Part shown: positions 33,980 through 46,100 of the stretch, piece after piece
Position numbering within the stretch: the stretch's first letter is position 1
Layout of the letters: every line of letters begins with the position of its first letter
NCBI GenBank assembly: GCA_025201375.1
Contig: JAIWZP010000012.1
Location: forward strand, 434,001-498,000
Reading direction: 5' to 3'
DNA: 64,000 nucleotides
From: Gongronella butleri
Lineage: Eukaryota; Mucoromycota; Mucoromycetes; Mucorales; Cunninghamellaceae
Position numbers and translations under genes: made by a program
The notes under the pieces: model-generated
The model's input: the letters and a program-made list of their open reading frames with translations, nothing else
Databases searched by the model: none
What the model was told of the DNA's origin: nothing

Positions 33980-34224
33980 ATGTTTGTGATGATTCAAGAA
34001 AGAGCAAAAAACTTGCGACCGTGAAGAAATGAGTGTCCCCGACGTACGTTTTGTGTGACCTATCTGCGTTCAACGCCGAGGTCCCTGACCTTCAACCAAC
34101 CCACGTGCGAATTGAAATTGACATCCCCGAAAAAAGTGGAACGACAAAAAAAAAAAAAGTAAAATATAAATTTCTCTTTTGCTCCTCTCTTTCTTTTTTT
34201 CTCTCAATCTTTGACAACCTCCGC
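33980..34224. promoter_or_regulatory. 245-bp divergent promoter between PDK-type kinase and squalene epoxidase
   Basis: Both start codons face away from this segment. It ends in a T/C-rich tract before the epoxidase ATG and holds an A-run near 34146-34158. Confidence 0.45.
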
Positions 34225-36045
<1,821 letters not shown>

Positions 36046-36442
36046 TTACAATCATACTCTATAATTCGAAAATAAAAATCCCTAATATCGTCGTTTTTAC
36101 ATTAAACCTTGGCAAGTTTTCTGCAAGCATTGCTATATTCCAATGATGCGCGTCGTTTTACCAGTGTGTGCCTACAGTATCACTGTCGCATCAATTACGC
36201 GCTTCAGCTTTTCGTTGATATTGTTTCGACGTTTGCAAGTTCAGTGCATTTGCTCTTGAGTGAGCATTTTAAGTTGTACAATACATTTTCAGCGGCTATG
36301 ATGGATGCTACGAGGAAAGTTTGGCAACATCCAAGAAACCCAAAAAAGGTCATTTTTCGGGCTTTTTTTATATTCTTCAGGACATTCCGCCGCCGTTTGA
36401 CCTCCTTTCTTTTCCATTCTTTTGAATAAAAAAGCTCGGGCG
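36046..36442. other. Intergenic, no gene seen
   Basis: 3' flank of squalene epoxidase and promoter of the ArfGAP gene. AT-rich; no supported exon. Confidence 0.4.
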
Positions 36443-37932
36443 ATGGAACCATCTAAAGAGGCAATTGAAATTATTTTCAAAAAGTTGAAGCAAAACAGAT
36501 ATAACAAGGTAAAAAAAAAAAAAAAAAAGAAGAAGAAGCTTACGTGGAACATATTTTATCTCACGCGCGTTTGTCAGGTTTGCTTTGACTGCATGTCGAA
36601 GAATCCGACCTGGTCATCCATCCCATTTGGTGTTTATATTTGCACAGAGTGTTCGTCTGCTCACCGCAACCTTGGTGTGCATATCAGCTTTGTCAGGTAG
36701 ATATTTTTTTTATTTTTTTTATTTTTTTATACGATTGTTTGTATCTTAGGTCGACAGTGTTGGATTCTTGGACATGGGAGCAATTACGCTACATGAAGGT
36801 TGGAGGCAACCAGGCGGCCATGGATTATTTTTCCAAGCACGATGGCCTGACGTCGACCAAGGATGCGCGTTTGAAATACGGCGGTCGTGTGGGGCAGATG
36901 TATAAAGCGCTTCTGGAAAAGAATGTTGCCCAAGACAAAATCAAGTAAGCAGCAATTCGATTTTCATCTGCGTGCAAGGAATTGACGCGCACCCACTCTC
37001 GTAGCAACCCCGATTCCGTAGTGATCAGCATCCCCGCTGCCACAGGAGTCCCAGGAGCGGTCGAAGCCGTCGATAAACCATCGGATGATCACGTAGAAAA
37101 GCTGACCGCACCAACTTCCCAACTTGACGGAACACAGGACGTTGAGACAACTGCTGTCTCCCCAGCCCCGGCACCTGTTTCGGCAGCTGTGCCTGCAAAG
37201 CCTCGGGCGCTAGCTCCCCGCAGACCAAAGTCAACCATTGGAGCGAAACGAACAAGCAAAACCAGCAAGCTGGGTGTGAAACGCGGTCAAGGAGTGCAAT
37301 TCGACTATGAGCAAGCGGAAGCGAACGCAAAGATGGAAACAGAGCAAAGTGCAAAGTTCGGCTATGCAGGAGAGGGACTTGCGAATGAGGAGCCCAAGTC
37401 TGAGGAGCCCGAGTCTGGTTTAATGTCATCAAGACTTATGTTTCAACAGAGTGGCTCTGACGCGACAAAGAATAGCACCTTTGCCAAGCAAGACCAAGAT
37501 AACGCTATGGACAAGCTCGGCTTCGGCATGGCTCGAATGAATGTCCAGGAAAGCAAGCAGTCCTCGGTCGAACATCAAAATACGCAGGACAAGTTTGGCA
37601 ACGCCAAGGCAATTTCATCCGACCAATTCTTTGGGCGCAATGACTATGACCCTGCCGTGTCCGCAGCAGAAGCCGCTAGACTCAGCCAATTCTCAGGCGC
37701 GAAAGCTATCTCTTCGTCCCAGTATTTTGGTGAAGATGAAAATGAATCAATCAATCGCGCGCGTTCAACAAGCAACGAATGGGATGTTTTGCAAGACCAA
37801 GCGGTCAATGTTGCTCGTAAATTCGTTGGCCAAGCTGCCGCCGATTTGGATGCTGTCAAAGACTTGGCTGAAAACGCTTCAAGCAAATTGCAAGACTTTT
37901 TCCACGATTTGCAGCAACGATATAATTATTAA
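36443..37932 (+). CDS. ArfGAP, ARFGAP2/3-Glo3 type
   Basis: Exons 36443-36508, 36578-36696, 36750-36944 and 37005-37932 give 435 residues. The N-terminal ArfGAP domain has the CFDC ... CTEC zinc finger (C-x2-C-x16-C-x2-C), the arginine finger in [16 protein letters not shown], and [11 protein letters not shown]. It stimulates GTP hydrolysis on Arf in COPI traffic at the Golgi. The C-terminal half is disordered but carries repeated blocks ([26 protein letters not shown]) like the ISSxxxFG repeats of Glo3/ARFGAP2/3. The first intron has a long A-run immediately after gta. Confidence 0.93.
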
Positions 37933-38007
37933 AAAAGTATTCAAAGCGCCGCAGTCAATGAATAAATAAAAATAAGCATGGATATCAACAATTTATTTTA
38001 AAATGCG

Positions 38008-38681
38008 CTACAAGTCATCGGCAACCGAGAGCATTGGTAATTCGTATTTGGGATGGCCATTGGGGCAGTTCAAGCCGTCAGGACAAAAGCCAGTGAGGTA
38101 ATTTTGGCAGACTTTCTTACGTACATGCTTGTTGCGGCAATGAGGGCCTAAAGAAAAGCTCGATGAGGCGACAGTGCATCGTGAAATACAAATATTCCAT
38201 ACCATGTTTGCAAAACCCACGTGCATACCAAGGGCACTCTTTTTGCTTGCTTTCGGGATCAATATGACGATAGATGCACTCATCACCGTTGCAACATTCC
38301 CCATATTTTGAGTAAAACCAGCATTCAGGCATCTTTTTCATATTGAACATATGCAAAAATTCGCAGTGGTCGCCCTTCTTGCACAGGCCTCGCAGCCAAT
38401 GCTTGCATACCACTAGTCTATCTCTCTCCACTTCGCGATGCTTGTATGGACAGTGATTTCCTTTGCTACAGCTTCCTTTCAAATAATACTTGCAGACAGG
38501 CTCGTCTGAAATGATAAAAAATAAACCAACATCAAGTTGCCACGTAATTCGCAAAGACATATTCAGACCTACCTGTTCGCTTGCTGCACGAAGCAAGATC
38601 CAACCTCAATTCCGTCTTGATAAAGTCTTCAAAGTCGAAGCTCAAAGCGCGTGGCTCTGCATGGAAGATCGAAATACCCAT
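38008..38681 (-). CDS. YTH1: Yth1/CPSF30, CCCH subunit of cleavage and polyadenylation factor
   Basis: Exons (minus) 38681-38573, 38505-38203 and 38147-38008 give 183 residues. Five consecutive CCCH fingers are visible (CKYYLKGSC, CKHWLRGLC, CWFYSKYGEC, CPWYARGFC, CQNYLTGFC), the arrangement of yeast Yth1 and human CPSF4. The protein recognises the AAUAAA polyadenylation signal and binds Fip1 and Clp1 partners in the nucleus. Finger 4 is split by the second intron. The start MGISIFHAEPRALSFDF is the first in-frame ATG. The C-terminal zinc knuckle of CPSF4 is absent, as in yeast. It is convergent with the ArfGAP gene, 75 bp between stops. Confidence 0.95.
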
Positions 38682-38818
38682 GTTTGTGAAAAAGAAAAAG
38701 GCGAAAGAAAAACGAGCGTGGCTTCATTTTTTTTGGTTTTTTTGCTCTATGGGCCCCGCATACGGGCCCGGCAGGATTTTTTCTTCCATATTTGGCCTGT
38801 GTTCAAGCGCCGATTTGT

Positions 38819-38945
38819 CAGCACTCGCTGATGCCACGCGTCTTTGATGTCCTTTGGCCCTTAAAATGGCCGCGCGCCTCGGTGGATGGATCTGACGATG
38901 CACGCGTTGTACGCGGTGATCAAGTGGCCAGTCGTACGCGTGCAC
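38819..38945 (+). repeat. Dispersed repeat, copy at 38.8 kb
   Basis: Shares gcactcgctgatgc, then cctcggtg-atggatctgac, then a gtggtgaacaagt-like block and cgtacgcgtg, with a copy at 55.58-55.83 kb on the same strand, and the central block with 32.5 kb. It is close to the 5' side of a gene on the minus strand (Yth1). Confidence 0.55.
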
Positions 38946-39126
38946 GCGCGATTGTAGCACCATTGGTTCGACTTCAGCAGCATCGCAAACAAGAATGTGT
39001 CGTGAATGAAGCCAAAAATAAAAAAATACACTTTTTTTTGTATACAAAAGGGTACTTTAAAAATATACTTCTAATAATGTCATCTGGATGTCCAGTCGTT
39101 GGACAGAGCCAGGAGGAGCAAAAACG

Positions 39127-39150
39127 AAACTCCAGTGGGTCTATTCCACA

Positions 39151-39211
<61 letters not shown>

Positions 39212-39220
39212 TCAGTGGGT
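39127..39220 (+). mobile_element. Ultra-short poly(A)-tailed insertion with 14-bp duplication
   Basis: An 11-bp body (ctattccacac) and about 55 A residues are flanked by aaactccagtgggt and aaacttcagtgggt, a direct repeat with one mismatch. The body ends in cacac(A)n, as does LINE B at 49.5 kb. This is the structure of an extremely 5'-truncated LINE insertion. Confidence 0.65.
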
Positions 39221-39299
39221 GGCCCAAATGGAATTGATGGCGTTGCAGGGGACCAAATCCATTTCGAGCTCCCCAGCGCTGGGCTCCACACAACGCCTC

Positions 39300-39659
39300 C
39301 ATAGCACGCTACTCTTCACTGCGCACGGACATCGACACCCACGCGAAGCCCTGCCCACAATCGCGCACATGCTATACGTCGTTTGGCTCGCACATCACGA
39401 CTACGACCGGCAAGGCACCCCCTTGATATCGACAACATGGGTCGATCGCCTACGATCACTCATGCCACACGCCCATGTCCATCGATGACCAGGTAACAAC
39501 CCCCACCATCCCCAAGCACATTGATACACGGAAACACCGCTCCCCAACGGCTCTCCCCCCCCTTTTTTTTCTATCTCTTATTTTTGTCGCATCCTGATTT
39601 GCCCTGCGTATGAATAACTAATGAAAATAAAGGAACTTATTCCAAAAAAAAAAAAAAAA
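39300..39659 (+). mobile_element. 5'-truncated 3' end of a LINE related to LINE B
   Basis: A frame from about 39330 to 39488 ends with PTIAHMLYVVWLAHH and TTWVDRLRSL, closely matching the C-terminus of the LINE B reverse transcriptase at 49.2-49.36 kb (MIAHMLYTVWLAHY, TSWVDRLRSL). The different codons and 3' UTR show a related but distinct subfamily. The 3' UTR contains aataaa and ends in about 17 A. The exact 5' break is not visible. Confidence 0.75.
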
Positions 39660-39718
39660 GTCATCATAGTGCTTTTGCCGATTCAGGCCTCTTGTCCTCG
39701 TGGGCAGCTTCTCGTGTA

Positions 39719-40840
39719 TTTTTTTTTGTATAAAAATAGTAATTCTTTATTTTCAATTCATAATATTCATATAATATTCATATAAAATCAGTGAAGTGTC
39801 TGGTCCTCTAAGAATTTTTTTTTTTTGTATTAAATGGTCCTCTAAGAAATCCAGGTTCACCCTGAGGTGACTGCGGAGGGATTTGTGCGAACCATGATAC
39901 GTCTCCCATGGTGCATTGGTAATGGTGGCTCCACAGGATCACCATTCCCCATCCGACTTTTTGAATCATATCTTTCTTGGCTTCGTGGGGGCGACATAAG
40001 CAGTCGCGGATGGATTCGCTGAGGGTTGTCCAATGGACGCCTGGCCACATGGACAAGCAAAAAGCGCATTTTTGGGGGCATGCGACCCAAAAGTGGTCCG
40101 GATCTTCGTTGTTGGTCTTGCAGATTGGGCACAATTTTGAATCGACACCAGCTATATTGAGCTTGACAAGGCAATTCCCGTGTTGGTAGTTTGCCATGCA
40201 ATGTGGGATACCAGATTTCCAGAGCTTTGTGTGGGATTCCGGCCTGGAAGATGCGCCTCCAGCCCCTGGTCGGGATCCGCCAAAAAAAATATTTATTGCA
40301 TTAAAGGATCCGCCAAAATTGCTGGATCTCGGCCTCCGGCGGTTTGCGCGCCGGTCTGTGCATCCATTCGGCTTCACTGTGCAATAGATGCCGGATGGTT
40401 GCCATGCCGTTGGCTGGTCGCTGGGTCGATAGGTTGGTTTTGTAAACGATGTGTTGGAAGAAAGAAAACGGGTAAAGATTTAGCCGGCCAGAAACGAACT
40501 TTACGCGAGAGAAGTTTTTGTGTAGAAAACACGTGACAAAAAAATTTTTTTGTGTTAAACTAAAAAACACGTGACAAACATATGTGAATAAAAGAAGCCT
40601 AAAAAGTGAAAAAATGAAAAAAAGCATCAAAAAAATAAAAATAAAAATATAAAAGTGGCAAAAAAACTTTTTTTTCAAAAGTTGACTTCAAAAAACAATT
40701 CGTAAACAATCACAAAAATAGTCTAAAATTCTATGCAAACCACAAAGCTGAATTCGGAAATCTCAAATTTTTAAGTTTTCAAAAACGTTCCATATCATAT
40801 TAGGAGATTTAATGGCATCACAGATGGGTTTTATTTACCA
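39719..40840 (-). mobile_element. LINE-derived element C, left copy (left palindrome arm)
   Basis: Read on the minus strand: an AT-rich 5' region (from 40840), a short frame starting MATIRHLLHSEAEWMHRPAR, a broken reverse-transcriptase C-terminal zinc-finger region (LCPICKTNNEDPDHFWVACP), and a 3' end aataaagaattactatttttatac plus A-run at 39719-39727. The catalytic reverse transcriptase is missing, so this is an internally deleted, non-autonomous derivative. A second copy lies in opposite orientation at 40958-41532 continued at 51897-52424. Confidence 0.8.
39801..39848 (-). mobile_element. Ultra-short insertion inside element C (exact 14-bp duplication)
   Basis: The 14 bases tggtcctctaagaa occur twice, at 39801-39814 and 39835-39848, around T12 plus gtattaaa (minus strand: tttaatac then A12). 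The other copy of element C, near 52306-52322, lacks the insert and has the site once, so the empty site is seen directly. Confidence 0.8.
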
Positions 40841-41532
40841 AAGTTGGAAACTAATTTAAGATAAATTGCCATTTTTGAGTATTCCATAAAGGAAATTATT
40901 TTCTTTCCTCTTTGAAAGTTTTTAAAATAGAAGTTTTTATTGTATTATTTCCAAATATGGTAAATAAAACCCATCTGTGATGCCACTAAATCTCCTAATA
41001 TGATATGGAACGTTTTTGAAAACTTAAAATTTGAGATTTCCGAATTCAGCTTCGTGGTTTGCATAGAATTTTGGACTATTTTTGTGATTGTTTACGAATT
41101 GTTTTTTGAAGTCAACTTTTGAAAAAAAAGTTTTTTTGCCACTTTTATATTTTTATTTTTATTTTTTTGATGCTTTTTTTCATTTTTTTCACTTTTTTAG
41201 GCTTCTTTTATTCACATGTTTGTCACGTGTTTTTTAGTTTAAAACAAAAAATTTTTTGTCACGTGTTTTCTACAAAAAAAACTTCTCTCGCGTAAAGTTC
41301 GTTTCTGGCCGGCTAAATCTTTACCCGTTTTCTTTCTTCCAACACATCGTTTACAAAACCAACCTATCGACCCAGCGACCAGCCAACGGCATGGCAACCA
41401 TCCGGCATCTATTGCACAGTGAAGCCGAATGGATGCACAGACCGGCGCGCAAACCGCCGGAGGCCGAGATCCAGCAATTTTGGCGGATCCTTTATTGCAA
41501 AAAAAATTTTTTTTGGCGGATCCCGACCAGGG
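40263..41532. repeat. Core of a long near-perfect palindrome
   Basis: The left arm 40263-40840 and right arm 40958-41532 are reverse complements over about 575 bp with scattered mismatches and small indels; the centre is a 117-bp AT-rich spacer with only weak symmetry. Beyond 41532 the symmetry is interrupted by LINE A and resumes at 51897. Both arms contain a further small duplication, ttttggcggatcc, around a short A/T-rich insert. Confidence 0.9.
40958..41532 (+). mobile_element. Element C, right copy, 5' part
   Basis: Mirror of the left copy: the same 5' region and the MATIRHLLHSEAEW frame, ending at ggatcccgaccagggg, the 16-bp site duplicated by LINE A. The rest of this copy is at 51897-52424. 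An accidental in-frame opening joins this copy to ORF1 of LINE A from 41419, which I do not regard as the real start of ORF1. Confidence 0.85.
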
Positions 41533-41649
41533 GTGAGCTCTTTCGCGTTCTCTGACGTTACACAAAGTTCAGCGACGCCTTCTATCGACCCACTAGCTAC
41601 ATATCACCTACAACCAACGTTCCAAGACACTCGCCCGGGATTGAAAACG

Positions 41650-43194
41650 ATGCCGGACACTGCTATGGAGGTGCTTCCCGACGGGGAGCTCTCATGGTCC
41701 ATGGTAGCGGCCAGGGGCCGCTCCAAGGTTACTGTTCCCCATTCCCTGAACAGAAAGAACAACAATGGAGTGAATGAACGACTCGAGCACGCGGTCATTT
41801 ACGAGACTCCAGACATTCAACAAAAGTGGCTCACGCAGCGTGCGGCTGCGATTCTGCAGAACACTTTGCGACCGGATACCGTGGTTTTCGAGTTCCAAGC
41901 CAAGGACTTTGCCCACCACACGGACGCCTACAAGCTGCTGGTCCAGAAGCTTGGACCCCTGGAAGGAAATGGTGCACGTCCAATTTCCCGATTTGGCAAT
42001 AGCAATAGACCGGAGTTGATCATTGAGGTCAAGTTTGAGGATGACGCCACCAATATCAAGGCGGTGACCGAAGGATTCACCCACAACAACGTAGTGTACA
42101 AAGCCGTGCCTTCCAAAGCCAATCAAGAAGGTTCCCGCCTTCAGAATGTCATGCTTAGCCAATTGCCGCCTAACTTGACGACGAAGGCCTTGGAGCAAGG
42201 ACTACGCCAATCATTGCGCTATTTCGGCCTCGTGTCTCGTATCCGCCAGACCACCAATCAAGGATTCTTTGAAGGAGATGTTGTAGTCACGCTGGACACC
42301 ACCCCCGAAGACGGAGTTGAATGGAAAGAACTGTCGTGCAACATATATCTGGAGACGTGGGACATGGTGGTCCCTGCATCCTATCGGGGCGCTAAGGCCA
42401 TCTGCTTCATGTGTCGCCAAGAAGGACATCTGAAGAGGGAATGCCCCAAGTGGAAGTCGATCACTTGCTACAAGTGCCGGGGTACCGGGCATTTTGCCAG
42501 AAATTGCCGGGACGAAGCTGCGGAAGAGACGAAGGCCATCGACGCTCTAGTGGCATCCAAGCAGGAGGCGCAGCCCAAAGCCGACGAACCCGAGGATTCG
42601 GATTCGGATTCGGATCTCGAAATGGAAGACGACCGGTCGGTCACTGATGACATTGAGACCACCGATCAGGAAGAGCACTCGGAAGTCCCAGAAGACATCC
42701 AGGTCGAAGACAAGCAGGAAGGCCACCAAGAAAGCCAGGCAGCACCAGCAGTGTTCACCGAAGACGTCAACATGGAGACGGTGAAGACAGTGACCTTTGC
42801 TACCGAGAAGATCGCCTCGCCCTCCACAGAGAAGGCCACTGAAAAGCCCGCCACGTCCTCCACCGGGAAGACTGCCACGTCCTCCAACGGAAAGCCCGCC
42901 ACGTCTCCCACAAAAAAGGCCACGCAGACGACCGCAGCCAAGATTAGAGAGACACAGGGATCCTCGCTCTCCAAGCGTAAGTCCACGAAGACACCGCTCA
43001 AATCATCAGGCACCACCAAGAAGCCCACCACTAGCAGCCAAGTCATCAACACAGCTTCCGAAGCCTTGAAAATGACCACAGCTTCCGATAAGGCACGTCG
43101 CTCGATCCTCAACAGACCGACCGCACTCCCAGAATCAGATTACGACATGTCTCAGGCAAATATCTTGCCGCCACCCCCCAAGGACAATCAATGA
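41650..43194 (+). CDS. LINE A ORF1, nucleic-acid-binding protein with two CCHC knuckles
   Basis: From the ATG at 41650 this gives 514 residues. After an N-terminal region and an RRM-like central part come two zinc knuckles, CFMCRQEGHLKREC and CYKCRGTGHFARNC (both C-x2-C-x4-H-x4-C), then an acidic and Thr/Lys-rich tail. ORF1 proteins of LINEs coat the element RNA and act as chaperones in the retrotransposition particle. The stop codon overlaps the ORF2 start as ATGA, in the -1 frame. The frame is also open upstream into element C, so the start could be earlier, but 41650 is the first ATG belonging to the element. Confidence 0.88.
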   Translation: MPDTAMEVLPDGELSWSMVAARGRSKVTVPHSLNRKNNNGVNERLEHAVIYETPDIQQKWLTQRAAAILQNTLRPDTVVFEFQAKDFAHHTDAYKLLVQKLGPLEGNGARPISRFGNSNRPELIIEVKFEDDATNIKAVTEGFTHNNVVYKAVPSKANQEGSRLQNVMLSQLPPNLTTKALEQGLRQSLRYFGLVSRIRQTTNQGFFEGDVVVTLDTTPEDGVEWKELSCNIYLETWDMVVPASYRGAKAICFMCRQEGHLKRECPKWKSITCYKCRGTGHFARNCRDEAAEETKAIDALVASKQEAQPKADEPEDSDSDSDLEMEDDRSVTDDIETTDQEEHSEVPEDIQVEDKQEGHQESQAAPAVFTEDVNMETVKTVTFATEKIASPSTEKATEKPATSSTGKTATSSNGKPATSPTKKATQTTAAKIRETQGSSLSKRKSTKTPLKSSGTTKKPTTSSQVINTASEALKMTTASDKARRSILNRPTALPESDYDMSQANILPPPPKDNQ

Positions 43195-46100
43195 TTAGGA
43201 AGGATCATATCCGCATCGCCACGTGGAACGCACGTGGCCTCCTAAAAACAACCTCCAACAAGATAGACCGTCAAGAAATTACCACCTTCCTCCGCTCAAA
43301 ACAACTCTCATGCGACATCCTCTGCCTACAAGAAATGAACATCCACAACTCCAACAATCTCACCGATGATCAGCTGAACAGGCTTCAGCTATCCTTCCCG
43401 AGATCGACATGCACCTTCACCAAATATACCGGCACCATCCTGCTCAACCCCGCGCTTGGGTTCATTGATCAATGCGTATCCGCGGACCAACGGATTATCT
43501 ATACAAAAATCTACCATAGTCAAACACATCAGGTCCTGAATGTCGTCAATGTCTATGGCCCCGCAAACACCTCCAGGGAAGTAAAACTCCCCTTCTTTGA
43601 GAACATGCCCTCACTTCCTTTTTTCAGTGAACTGGGAACAGAAGACTGGATCCTTTGTGGCGACCTGAATATCGATATTCACCGACCCACCCCTCCTCAA
43701 TGGCTTCAACCTTGGCTACAATGGCATCGGACAAATTTCGTCGATACGGCATCAGACAAGGCTATCACCAGAAAACAGAATGACTCGGAGTCGCGCATCG
43801 ATTTCATCACCGTCTCAAAGTGCCTAGCGTCGAGAGCCCTAAATCATCGGACCTGGGCACTACCTACCAAGTGGTCGGACCACCATCTTCTACTTTGTGA
43901 CATCAAGGACGATCGACTTGAACTGGGGAAAGGTGCCTGGCGCTTCAACCCACACCTGCTGTCGAATGAGAGCTTTGGCAAATTGCTGCTAGCTACCATG
44001 GATCTGTTACTCCAACAAAACCCAAGAGACATGGATCCCGACATAGCCATCGAGACATGGGAGAACACTAAACGGGTCATCAAGGCCACGGCAATGTCTA
44101 GAGGACCCGCAATCGCAGCGCAACAGAGGCGACAATGGGCCAATTTACAGGACCAAAGGGCAAAGTTACATAACCAACCCCCATCTCCACAAACCTCGAA
44201 CGCGATCAAGACCTTGCAGACCGAAATTGATGAGCGTATCTCCCACGACATGCGGCAACTCATCACCAGATCCGCAACCCGATGGGCTGAACAGGGCGAA
44301 AGAAGCACCAAATACTTCTACCGCACTATCAAGGATAGAAACACCAATCAGACCATCCTCTCATTGATGACACCCCCCCGCCTCTCTTTCGCTTAAAACT
44401 CCTTTCTGTTCCCGGATAAACCTTTAAGCGAAGTATCTTTTGTCTATTACCCCTTGTTACTATCCACCCATCGCGTCTAGCAGTAACAAAGTTCGTCCCA
44501 TGCCCTAGGCAAGCTCTGGAGGCACCTTTGGCACCTTGTCGTTTGCACAGGTCTTAGCCAAGAACAAGGAGCACCCCATCCCTCGAGGTGCAGATCGCCA
44601 ACCTGAACGTTCGTCGTTCTTCAGCCCCGCCAAACCCATAAGCGAACTGCTTTTCCAAGTGGATAACCTGGAAGAGAAAATGCAAGTCCACCGTGCAGAG
44701 CGTATTTTGCAGTATGCGCTGAACCCCAACACGGTACTGTTGGAAGTGCCCCTCCGCCCATTCAAGGATATCGTGGCCATTTACGATCTCATCCGCAACA
44801 AGCTTGGCAATTTTTTTGGTGTCACCGTCGTCCAGCGGGACTACAAATGCCTCGACTCGGTTCTGCTCAACGTGGCTTTCAAGGATCCTGAGAGTACGCG
44901 AAAGGCCATTGAGAATGGCCTTGACATCGATGGCCTTACCATCAAGGCCACGCCAGGCAAGCCAGGCTCCGACAAACCATTGGCCCTCACCAGAGTGCAC
45001 CTGAGCCGGCTCCCGATCCATGTGAGCGACGAGGAGCTGAAGGAAGGGCTCTACGATGCAATGAGCCCGTACGGCACGGTTATGGATATCAGGAAGGTCA
45101 CGCGCATGGGCCACTTCGAAGGTCATGGATCAGTACTATTGGACCTCTCCGAGGAAGAAGACACTGCGGACCAAGAACCTCGTGTACCTCTGTCGAGAAT
45201 GATCTATCTGCCTCACTGGGATTCGATGGCCTTCGCGAGCTACAAGGGCGCAGAAAAAATCTGCTATTACTGCCGCCAAGAGGGTCACCTCAAGAGGGAT
45301 TGCAAGGAACGCAAAGCGATCAAGTGCTACAAGTGCCAACAGGAGGGCCACATCGCCAAGTGGTGCCCCAACATGGTGACAGTCAAGAGGATCCACACGC
45401 GTCAGTCTGAAGAGGAGATCTATCCAGAAGCCAAGAAGAGCCATATCGATGCGGATCAAGAGGAGCTACCCAAGGCGGCTGAGGCCGAGCCGGCCACGGA
45501 CACACAGACCGTGGAAGAACCAATTCAAGCCGAAACTGCTGCATCAGTTACACCAAGCGCGACACAGCAACACCAGCGACCCACCAAAAACACGGAGGAA
45601 GACGGCATGAATATGGATGAGGCATCATCCGTGTCGACTGAGGAAATGGAGATCGCGGACGACGCCCACAAAGACAAGCTGGAAATGCAAGAGCTGCCAT
45701 CCATGGGCGGCACCAAAGCTTCCAAGCACGCTCCCTACGCTGTGAGCACCTCGATGAAGGTGGATTCTGCCGAAGAAATGACGGACCCTATGGAGATGAC
45801 ACCGACAGTCAATGCTGCAAAAGTGCGAACGATCCGCGCTTTCGTCACGCCGCCGACAAAGCCTGAGGACAGCTCGGGCACCACGACTCGTCAATGAGTA
45901 GTCAGCACAAGATCCGCATAGCAACCCTCAACGCGAGGACGTTGCTCACCACAGACTACAACAAAAACAAAACCGACCTATTACGATACCTGATCCGCCA
46001 CCAACAACACCACATTGACATCATCTGTGTACAAGACATTGTGCATGCCAACACACAAACAGACCGACCCTCCGCCACCATGATCGACCGTCTGGAACGG

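Noticed and set aside
36109..36429. Plus-strand open frame between squalene epoxidase and ArfGAP
   Set aside because: It begins at a non-ATG codon, shows no domain and overlaps the likely 3' UTR and promoter.
40263..41532. Palindrome as an assembly artefact
   Set aside because: The arms differ by point changes, small indels and one flanked insertion, and only one arm holds LINE A. A mirrored misassembly would give identical arms. Not fully excluded without long reads.
41419..41649. Possible N-terminal extension of LINE A ORF1 reading MKPNGCTDRR
   Set aside because: This part belongs to element C, outside the 16-bp duplication that bounds LINE A, so the open frame is an accident of insertion.
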